64,000 bases of DNA from Diospyros lotus. Lineage: Eukaryota > Streptophyta > Magnoliopsida > Ericales > Ebenaceae. Under the pieces are notes generated by a model that did no database searches, was not told where the DNA came from, and worked only from the letters and a program-made list of their open reading frames with translations. A program made the position numbers and the translations under genes. The stretch spans positions 44,162,044-44,226,043 of the forward strand of contig NC_068341.1 in NCBI RefSeq assembly GCF_014633365.1. The letters run 5' to 3'. This document shows, piece by piece, positions 55,424 to 64,000 of this stretch. Positions within the stretch are counted from its first letter, which is position 1. Each line of letters starts with the position of its first letter.

Positions 55424-57460
55424 AAATTTATTTGTTAACAGTAGTCCACATGTATGCATAAGTCGAATTTGTATTAGTATATGTGTAAATAAATATATTT
55501 AAATTTGAAATAAAATATATTTATTACATCTTATTTTTAATATTAAAGCAGTGTTATTAGTTATTTAAATGATTCAAAATACAATATATTTATTATCAAT
55601 TAATAAAAAAATTAAATATTAAAAATAAAACATAATAAATATACATTGTATAAAAATAAAATACATTTATTAATACATAATCATTTCCAACATTACCCTT
55701 ATTATATATATATATATATATATATCATTTTAATTTGGACACTCAGACAATTTTGATAATATTCATGCATTGATGTATTTAAACATTCAAGTCTTAACAC
55801 TCTACATTAATGTTTAATAAATTTATAAATATAAGATATTAATATAAAATATTATAATAAATATGAAACTTTAGAAGGGGTTCTCAAGAACAATGGCCAT
55901 GTTGTTTGCTGGTCCAATGTGTTCCTGGGAGTGACCATAGAGGCAGGCACAGAGAATCCTCAACAGCAGTTCAGGTAAGTGACTTTGCTGAAAAGAATCT
56001 TCTTTGGAAACAGAATATTTAATGGTGGGGAAGTATTGTGTCACTGTATTCTTTCCACTGATGGCCATCTTACAAAAAAGAAAAAAAAAACTATTAATTT
56101 ATAATTATAGAAATATTACTGAGACACGTCTCTGATAGTTTATTCAAAATCACTGAGAAACCCCTTCTGCTAAGCTCTGAAGGCTTCAACAATCTTCATG
56201 TATATGGTTCTAGTGATTGGAAAAGAAAAGATTGACTATTGGGTGGTACCTTGAGAACTCAAATTCCAAACTTGCAAGTTTGATTTGCTCTCTTTAAGTA
56301 TTAATATGATTTTTGTCTGAAATAGACAAAAAGATAAAAGCAAAGAAAGCTCGTTCTCCCCTTCTTCACATATTTAAAGGTGCAACTTTTGGGAGTGGAA
56401 AAAGAAGATTTGGAGACACTGCCACAGCCCCGCACCAACCAATCTTGCAGTCCTTTGCTAACCCAATAATTGTTTATTATTTCCAGCCCAGCCCAACCCA
56501 ACCCACCGATGAGGAAATTCATAATTCTAAGTTGTCTTTTCGGAGTTGCTAGACTAGATTTGCATTGCAGGGACAAATTCTAAGTGGCATCGTCTTTGCA
56601 TCACTGAGATCTTGACCTGATACAACGTTTAAATTTGATGTCAACTAAGTAAGCTTACCACTCAAAGGAGTAAGCTTACCACTGTTACTAAGGTTCACCC
56701 TCCGCATCAAGATGCCAACTCAAAAAAAAAGAGAGGACATCTGCTAACAATTGGAGGGGTTTCTAAAAACATGCTCCCCACCGATGTATGCATATTTTTG
56801 GGTAGATGGAGAGGGAAGCACATATCCACCTTTGAATGCAGCAGAAAGTTTTCTTTTCTGCAAAGAGCCAGTTCAATTTAAAACCAATGCACATATCCAC
56901 TTTTGAATACAGCAGAAAGTTTTCTTTTCTTTTCTTTTCTTTTCTGAGATTTGGGCATCAGAATCTCAAAGCTTGATGCCTGATCCACAATAATTTTGCC
57001 TAGAAACCCCCCACTCAGCTACTGCAGTCTTAACTACAACAGATACTGCAGAGAGTTGGGTATATGTTTTGGGTGCAGGCGGTGTCCAAAGTCTGATTCA
57101 TCAAGATCTCATGTCCAAGGCTGATGCTAAATTCCACTTTCTTAGATACCTTTTTATTTGCCTAAAATTGTCTATAAATGAAAGGGGGGAGAGAGAGAAA
57201 AAGAGCTTTTGTACATAGAATGGTGTTTAAAAAAAATGTTTTTGTACATAAAATGGGAGTTTTGTACGTACTACTCTGTCGAGAATACAGAGTTTTGTAC
57301 ATAATTTAACTAGTCTGTCAAGAATTCATTTATCCATGTATCTTTACCACATGTTTATGAATAACATGGACCTCCTGGTAGTACATATTTTGTGGGTAAA
57401 AGAAAAGGCATACTTTTGACTGCAAAGTGTCACAGTGCATATGCATTTTGGGAAGTCGTA
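55424..57460. other. intergenic, no confirmed gene
   Basis: AT-rich up to about 55860. On the plus strand at 55877-55974 a frame containing EGVLKNNGHVVCWSNVFLGV and VTIEAGTENPQQQF ends in a donor-like GTAAGTG. It could be an exon remnant, but I cannot identify it. The rest holds T/C tracts and a short duplication of CAGCAGAAAGTTTTCTTTTC (56840 and 56909). Confidence 0.35.
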
Positions 57461-57467
57461 TACTTAC

Positions 57468-57700
57468 AATTGGATGGTGACCAGCACAACTTCAAATTTT
57501 CCCTATCAAACACCAACCGATAACCAGTCATGTAGTTCTCTGCATTAAGAAAAATTCTTGAGAATAACAAAAGCTGAAACAAGGAGCCATACATTATTGA
57601 TAACACAAAAAACAAATTGTTTACACTTACGACCAATTATTGCAAGATCCTCATCTGTTGGGTGTATGGCTAAACAAAATACTTCCTGTGTCACAAGGAC
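57468..57700 (-). pseudogene. aspartic protease (A1 family) C-terminal fragment
   Basis: On the minus strand one piece reads EVFCLAIHPTDEDLAIIG and ends at a donor (GTAAGTG; exon edge 57631). After a short intron the second piece (57539-57468) reads NYMTGYRLVFDRENLKLCW, then SPSNC, ending at GTAAGTA. Joined in phase, the junction gives IIGQNYMTGY, matching the conserved C-terminal region of plant pepsin-like proteases (typically IxGQNFMTGYRVVFDREKLxLGW). The catalytic DTG/DSG motifs and all upstream exons are absent nearby, so this is a gene fragment or a remnant whose other exons were lost. Strand and family are fairly secure. Confidence 0.6.
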
Positions 57701-59050
57701 TACACATTTTAGATTTTATCTGATATCAAGTACACTAATTACTGCGTCACTGTTTTTAATCCAGGAACAGTTTAAGCATTTCTACACAGATATAGAGTAG
57801 CCAATTGTAGTCAATGCAAGGTAGCAGCTTCTGGTCTCTGTTCTTAGTTGCAAGCATAATCTATATTGCTCCTGATCCAGTTGCAAGTTGTCTAATTCCA
57901 GTACAAACAAATGATCTAACACTCTAGTACCTTTTCAAAATCTAATTGCTTTATAAAGCTACTTGTAAAACTGGACGGAAAAGCTTAATTATCTTATTCA
58001 CATAGAGCCCTAGTTATTTATAATAAAGATTACAAAGAAAATTACAATAAAGCACATTAAGAAAGTATCCTAATTAGATATAAGGAAACTATCCAAAATA
58101 AAAAGATGTAGAAAATGTAGAAACTTCCTAAATGGCATAGGATTCTCAGAGACAGATGTATAAAGCAAGTTTTCTTTTTCTTCTTAATTTTCACACGTTA
58201 ACATTACTAGATTTTTTTTCCCAAATAAGTAAAAAGGCCAAATTATCGGACATGTCACTCATCCTTGAAATATCTGGGTTACAATTATACGAAACAGAAT
58301 ATAAATTTCATTTAGGCTAAATTTAATCAGGATATTATTTTTATGAATATTCTATATAATTTATTATAATTTATTTCTTTTTTAAACAACATATACAAAC
58401 AGGTTGTTTTTGAAGTCATTTTAATTAATTTTTTTTTTTCATTTTCTTACTCGAATTCAAAATATTCCAATCATCCAAATCATGAATTTTAAGATTTGAA
58501 TAAAAAGGACTAAATCTTAATATATTAAAATATATAAATTTAAACAAATTCTAAATAATAGAATCAAAATGATGGTGTCCCACCAACACGAAGCCCGACT
58601 CATTGAAAATGATGTATCAAATCGGAAGGACACGGCACAAGACAATGGAGGCTGTCTTCTCTTGACATTTATAAATGTGGCTGGAATCAAAAGTTGTTGG
58701 GTGTCGTGGACCTATCACAAAATAAATAAATGGTGGATTAATTATTGGTAAAAATGTTATTTGGACGTAAAAAAAAAAAATCATATTTTATGTAATATTT
58801 AATATTAAAAAATATGTTATAAATTTTTAAAAATATTTAATTTAAATATAAAATATATTAATACTGAATGTCCCTCGTAGCATCAAAATTTCACATCTGA
58901 ACATCTTTTTCGTTTTCTAGACGGCATAAATTTGCTGCCACTACAAATCCGAAAACGTGTGTCTGGCGGCGACAATTGAGCCAGCCAGACAGGGACGCAA
59001 AAGCAACCTAATCAGCAACTGTCACGTCGTGGGGGCCCTCAGATATTTCA
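57701..59050. other. intergenic, no supported gene
   Basis: AT-rich with no recognisable coding or mobile unit. The small plus-strand frame at 58569-58751 has no convincing product. Confidence 0.35.
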
Positions 59051-59135
59051 ACATCCGCCGACATTACTTTTTAATAATATTCCAACATCCGCCGCCATTA
59101 CTTTTTAATAATATTCCAATATCCGCCGCCATCAC
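59051..59135. repeat. 34-bp minisatellite
   Basis: About 2.5 copies of a 34-bp unit (ACATCCGCCGCCATTACTTT followed by TTAATAATATTCCA), starting at 59051, 59085 and 59119. Confidence 0.65.
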
Positions 59136-60838
59136 TAAAATATGTTTATTTTCTTATATATTATATCTTAAACGTATTATGATATTATTTATTTATTTAT
59201 TATTACTTCTCTATAATGCAAAAATAACAGAGATTTCGTATTGCTTTATATGTTAATTTATACTGTTATATTGATATGTTAAATCTTTATATAATAATGA
59301 TATATATTTAAAATGGTACTTGATATTATTGTTGGGTATCACATCCAATACGACATTAATAATTATAAAAAGTTTTAAATATATATTTATACCAAGTCAT
59401 TGGAGGAGGAATCGCCTCCACAACATCCCTTTGACTGCTACCACGTGGAACCATCGCCGAATCAGGACCACTCCTCCTCGTAGTGGGTCCCACCATAAAA
59501 ACAAGTTCTTGGACCACGCTTTGAAGTCGGGGCAGACTAGCCTAAGCTTGTTTATAGGCGGCCCTGTGAGTTTTGCTTAGGGGTGAAGTCACAAAAGTTA
59601 TTTTTTTAATTACTTCTTATACATTTTTATATGAAAATACATGTTTTTTTCTAACGAAGAGTACTCAAAACTGATAAATGTATAAATTGATTCATATTTT
59701 GTAATATGGTTGTCAATTTTTTCGATACTTTTCATTAATTTAAGCTCTATTTCTTTTTCGATAAGTCAACAATTTAGTACAGAAAAATTTTATGATGACT
59801 TAGGGTACTATTTTTTTTCTATGATTTTTGTACGGAATATATATATATATTTTATAGATATACACAAAAAATCATATCTTGATCAAAAAATAATTCATAA
59901 AAATATTTTTCGAGATGAGATAAATCTCACTTAAAATTGTAATCACGATTAAATTAAAAATTTTAATCTCAATTAAATTTAAATTTTAAGTTGTATACCT
60001 GTCCCTGAACCTAGACGAGGAGCAAAGAGGATCATTTTTCAACCTCTCCGACTAAAAGATCTGATCCAAATCAATAACCAGGTGCAAGGCTGTGGCTCTT
60101 CTTTCCAAGTCCTCCGGGCTGGGTCAACTTTCAAAGATAACTCATTTACATGTAGTTGCCCCCACACCTAAGACCCCTAATAATGATCAGAACAAAACAA
60201 GTCTAGCTGCATCGTAATCCAATCAAAAAAATCTTATTTTGAAAAGTCAAAATTGGACCCATTACTTAGTTAATTGATTTAGATTAAATTTTTATAGATT
60301 TAAAATTTTATAATATGTGAACTATCTCCTACTAAATCGGGTCACAAATAAATTGATTCATTTACGAGTGATTCAATATTTGATTTGACAAAATCTCATT
60401 TAAATTCATTCATTAAAATAAATAAAATAACTTTAAATTTTAATTTATCAATTAGTTAAATTTGAATTCAGTAAAACTCAACTCATTAAATTTCATGAAC
60501 ATTGATTAAAAATTCATGAATATTAATAAATTTGATTAAAAGTTTATAAACATACTCAATTAGAAGCTTGTGAATAACTCATGAACAATCTCATAAAAAT
60601 ATTATTTAAGATAAAGTTATTAAAATTTAAATTATTATATATATATTAATTTAATTGTTCAATATAATATAATATATATAATAAAATAATATAATATATA
60701 TAATAAAATAAAATAATAAAATAAATTTAAATAAAATAACAAGTTGCTCGGCCTTAGAAACTAGCTCGCAAGTCAAGCTTAAACTCATCAAATTTCGATT
60801 CGATTAAAACTATACTAATAACTCATATAAAAAAAAAA

Positions 60839-61986
60839 GGCTTAATACATTTTTTAGTCCCTAGACTAATCAAAAAAATGGCTTTAAGAATATCAACTAA
60901 ATTGTGCTCACTATTCATTCTTAAACAAAATAATTTTATACACTTTTAGTCTCTGCCTTCACGGTCGTTAAAAGAGGCTTTAAATTTGTTTCGTCAGCAC
61001 TGCCACGTCATGCCAAGTCACTCTTATCATTTTTATCAGCACTGTCACATCACCACACAAATATATATATACACATACATATATATATATACACACACAC
61101 ACCCAACCATGCCACCGCCACAGCTGGGCTCCTCAACGGCGGCCATGGAGAGGCTGACCATGGTCGCCGTTGAGGAGCCCAATTGTGGCGGCGACCATGG
61201 CCGCAAGAGAGAGAGAGACGTCACCACATAGATATATATATAGACACACACACACACATATATATATATACACACACACACCTAGCCATATATACACATA
61301 CCCAGCCATGGCAACCACCATAGCTGGGCTCCTCGACAGCGGCCATGGCCGCAAGAGAGAGAGAGAGAGATGGGGGCATATCCGCCCACTCGGCCTAGCT
61401 CAACTGGAGATGCTCGCCGTGAAAATCGCGATCGCCTACTTGACCCGATCCGAGCCGCCGCTTCGTCGGCAGATGGTGAGTTACATGCTAGACGCGAACT
61501 CGTATGGGTTCAGCATGCGGAAGGTGCGAGCCAACTAGATACGGATCGTCAGAGTGGTGGTCGGGGTGGATGACGTGATGAAGTGGGTGAACAATAAGCG
61601 TGCTTGGAGGAAACCCAGCGCCACGATGCTGGTGCACGCCTTGGTGGTGATGCTGGTGTGGCACCTGGACCTGATCATCCCGGTCCTGGCATTCTACGTG
61701 TTCGTGGTGGGAGCGTGGAATTACTGGTTTCGGGAGAGGGAGTTGCCAACCCAATTCCATCTGAAACTGTTGATGGTGGAGGCCATTGATAGGGACTAGC
61801 TGGAGGAGGAGTTCAACGAGATGTCGAGTGGGAGCGGAAATGAAATTGTGAGAGTGAGGTATGACAAGCTGAGGAACATCGACCATGGCTGGATGTGTTA
61901 GAATATATATATATGTAGCTGGGTGTGTTAGTGTGTGTATATATATATATATATATGTAGTTAGGTGTGATATGTAGTTGAGTGTG

Positions 61987-62021
<35 letters not shown>

Positions 62022-62238
62022 TTTTGTGTGTGTGGTGACGTGATAGTACTGATAAGGATAATAGGCGTGACGTGGCAATGTTAACGAGACAAATTTAATG
62101 CCTCTTTTAATGACCGTTAAGGCAAGGACTAAAAGTATATAAAATTATTTTGTTTAGAGATTAATAATGAGCATAATTTAGTTGATATCCTTAAAATTAT
62201 TTTTTTATTAGTCCAAAGACTAAAAAATGTATTAAGCT
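60839..62238. mobile_element. Pack-MULE carrying an MCTP fragment
   Basis: A 1,400-bp element with long terminal inverted repeats. GGCTTAATACATTTTTTAGTC at the left pairs with the reverse complement of the right end, AGCTTAATACATTTTTTAGTC. Similarity runs inward for roughly 190 bp (ATATCAACTAAATT, TTAACGGTC, GCCACGTCA). It is bordered by nine A residues on each side, compatible with a 9-bp target duplication. The unit-1 relative of the site (31840-31860) lacks the insert. Inside are (TA)n/(CA)n runs, two copies of an AGCTGGGCTCCTC(A/G)AC palindrome-rich block, and a captured gene fragment (61383-61880). No transposase. Confidence 0.75.
61383..61880 (+). pseudogene. captured C-terminus of a multiple C2 domain-transmembrane protein (MCTP/FTIP-like)
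   Basis: One frame (166 codons) runs through the element with two in-frame TAG stops, at 61536-61538 and 61797-61799. It contains LTRSEPPLRRQMVSYMLDAN, MLVHALVVMLVWHLDLIIPV, VFVVGAWNYWFRERE, LEEEFNEMSSG and VRVRYDKLR. This matches the order and spacing of the phosphoribosyltransferase-C (PRT_C) transmembrane region of plant MCTP proteins (FTIP1/QUIRKY family), which regulate plasmodesmata. The C2 domains are missing and the two stops preclude the full reading. It is far more GC-rich than its surroundings, as expected for captured coding DNA. Confidence 0.75.
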
Positions 62239-62719
62239 AAAAAAAAACCAACAAAATTATATAGTAATATATATATATACATACTTAGTTTCCGATTTGA
62301 ATTAGGACCGCATCGAAAACTAGAGTAGAGTATCTCAGTTTTGGATTAGGGTCGTTCAATTTTTCAATTCAAACCAAACTTCACATCCAGCTAATGAGAG
62401 GACAAACTATATTTAGGGGAATAAATCATAATATCGGTTGGTCATTGTAATGACGTTTATTTTATGATCAACGCTTTTAATCCTTTAATATTAAATTTTC
62501 AAAATGTTATTTTGACACTTGTTTATAATATATTATATTAATAAATGAATATTATTAAAAAATAACAAATAAGTATTTAAATAATATATTTTAAATAAAA
62601 AATTTGCTTGGTGGCATCCATCCCAACATAAAAAATTCAAAGTGTTATCTCGACACGCATTAATAAATATTTGTGTGAGACTCATATATTAATATATTAT
62701 ATACATACAGCAATAATAC

Positions 62720-63559
62720 TTCACCTTCCTGAAGCTACACGCAGCATCCCCCAAATTGTCACTTGTCACACATCTGAAGATTGCTAGTCACCGTCCAAAT
62801 AGCACTCTCATCTTCCAGAAAAAGTGCCCCGAATCTCAAGGCCACGCGTGGCGCGGACCAGCGCATAAAGAATATTGCCCAGCTTATTCATCCCAAGCCA
62901 ACCTCAAAACAACTCCAAAGTTGTCACCCCAGCAAAAACAAAGTCGGGTCAGTCGAGCATCTCGGTCGTACCTAAATCGACTCTCCAAAACTATCACACG
63001 CGACAAAATTGTTCAGACTCCCATTTTCTAACTCGAATGCTCGTTACTCGAGCATCTAACCTGGGGGCTATGGATCGTCCGGGCCCATTCTCGGCCCTTC
63101 CCTTAGCCCAATCTAAGCCCCCCTCCGTTAGGCCTAATCTAATCTCCCTTCTGGACCTAGCCTTGGCTTAGCGCCAGCTTGTCACAACATCATTGCAAAC
63201 CCACTAGATATCAGCGCAACCGTCTCAAATCTTATCCTCATTAATAGCAAATCTCATCCACATTAATGAGGGTTCTGTCGCCACCATACTACCATCTGGG
63301 AACCTCTATCGACGCCGAATAGTCAGTCTTATCACCTACAAACGCACGTCTCATGCATGCAGGAGGACATCTCCTCTTCCTATATCAACTAGCTCTCTTT
63401 AGAGTCAAGGTATGTTCTCATCTCTGACCTATTGATACACTACCTCTCTTACTCACTAGACCATTAGAGTGCTTGCAGATGCCAGCTGCCCCCCAAAAGA
63501 ACCCATAGCCAAAGCCCGCGCCCCGCCTCTGATCGTCTCTCTTTTGGTCAGGAAGGAAC
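62720..63559 (-). mobile_element. LTR-like fragment
   Basis: Read on the minus strand it resembles the solo LTR at 17494-18255: GCAAGCACTC, ACTCTAAAGAGAGCTAG, GGAGATGTCCTC, TTTGTAGGTGATAAGACTG and CCCTCATTAATGTGGATGAG. One border is probably at about 63559, where it cuts the hAT transposase frame. The other border and the target duplication are not readable. No coding domain. Confidence 0.5.
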
Positions 63560-64000
63560 ACCAAGAGATTGTATTGGTTTAATACAGTACATATCTCTTT
63601 TTTCAAAGTCAAAACATTTGTATCTTTAACACTCACAACATCAAAAAATTGTTCTCTTACAAATCCATCACCATCAACATATCTCAAAATAATAGCCATT
63701 TGTTCTTTATGTGATTCATCTATTGCTTCAACAACAAGAATGCAAAATTTAGCATCTCCAATTTCTTCACAAATTTTATGTCGCACACAATCAGCAATAA
63801 TTTTTAATATCTCTTTCTAAATACTTGGTGATGTGTACTTGGCATTTTTAGCTACATTTTCCAGAAAAACATCATCAATTTCTTTGTTTGTTCTTCCGTG
63901 CAATTTGATTAATTCAATATACTTCCCACGGTTAGTAGACTCGGGAGACTCATCATGACCTTTAAATGCACAACCTTGCAATGCTAATTAACCACTTCAC
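63560..64000 (-). pseudogene. hAT transposase fragment (DUF4371 / ZMYM1-like), runs off the window
   Basis: Minus-strand reading from the right edge: ALQGCAFKGHDES, NRGKYIELIKL, KNAKYTSPSI, one in-frame TAG, KEILKIIADCVRHKICEEIG, DAKFCILVVEAIDESHKEQM, AIILRYVDGDGFVREQFFDV, VLNQYNLLV. This is the DUF4371 region of plant TTF-type zinc-finger, hAT-related transposases. The expected continuation after YNL is missing because LTR-like DNA begins there. The usual DEARDES motif is VEAIDES here. With a stop codon and a truncation it is a dead remnant. Confidence 0.7.

Larger units (their letters stand above)
59997..62700. repeat. third, gene-less copy of the AO upstream flank
   Basis: Begins near GTCCCTGAACCTAGACGAGG and matches unit-1 flank sequence 19470-19526, 26139-26828 and 31687-32580 in order, without the MULE and both Helitrons. 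Shared words include GGCTGTGGCTCTTCTTTCC, AACTCATGAACAAT and GGTGGCATCCATCCC/GATGGCATCCATCCC. It ends near ATATTAATATATTAT (about 62700), before the part that precedes the oxidase gene in unit 1. It is interrupted by a Pack-MULE (60839-62238). Confidence 0.7.

Noticed and set aside
61488..62078. 196-aa minus-strand frame
   Set aside because: Antisense of the MCTP fragment followed by (TA)n/(CA)n translation; the plus-strand homology explains the openness.

Overview
The window is nuclear DNA from a flowering plant, most likely a woody or otherwise transposon-rich eudicot. The evidence is GT-AG introns, AT-rich intergenic DNA (often far above 60% A+T by eye), plant-specific gene families and a dense load of plant transposons. 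I cannot name the species.

Host genes. (1) 2.0-9.1 kb, minus strand: a complete ten-exon plastid prokaryotic-type aspartate/prephenate aminotransferase (PAT, 476 aa). (2) 33.6-36.3 kb and 39.8-42.3 kb, plus strand: two intact five-exon L-ascorbate oxidase genes in tandem, about 95% identical in the last exon. (3) 43.8-44.7 kb, minus strand: a small six-exon gene with a Cys-rich C-terminus that I do not recognise. (4) 52.9-53.5 kb, minus strand: a two-exon heavy-metal-associated isoprenylated protein (HIPP). Gene remnants are an aspartic-protease fragment (57.5-57.7 kb), an MCTP C-terminus captured by a Mutator-like element (61.4-61.9 kb) and a DUF4371/ZMYM1-like hAT transposase fragment at the right edge.

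The most striking structure is at 19.4-31.7 kb. A Mutator-like element with a perfect 9-bp target duplication is interrupted by a 4,858-bp Helitron, which contains a second related Helitron. The same composite Helitron occurs again 5,936 bp downstream. The offset is constant from terminus to terminus, no indel was seen, and every stretch I compared was identical. Both copies start with TC, end with a hairpin plus CTAG, and sit between A and T. The second has an uninterrupted relative of its insertion site near 60.66 kb.

The ascorbate oxidase genes lie in a segmental duplication. Unit 1 is about 19.4-37.3 kb and swollen by the transposons. Unit 2 is about 37.4-43.3 kb and carries its own SINE and MITE. 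A third copy of only the upstream flank lies at 60.0-62.7 kb and was invaded by the Pack-MULE. These copies act as natural empty sites and let the insertions be ordered in time.

Other transposons with readable target duplications: an hAT element (10.69 kb, 8 bp), a 2.66-kb solo LTR (11.84 kb, 5 bp), a Tourist/Harbinger-like element (15.19 kb, TTA), a 762-bp solo LTR (17.49 kb, 5 bp), a CACTA-like element (47.49 kb, 3 bp), an hAT MITE (54.71 kb, 8 bp) and a small MULE inside PAT intron 5 (4.40 kb, 10 bp). A 1.16-kb MULE relative lies 83 bp upstream of the PAT start codon. I saw no CRISPR, tRNA or rRNA genes and no prokaryotic features.
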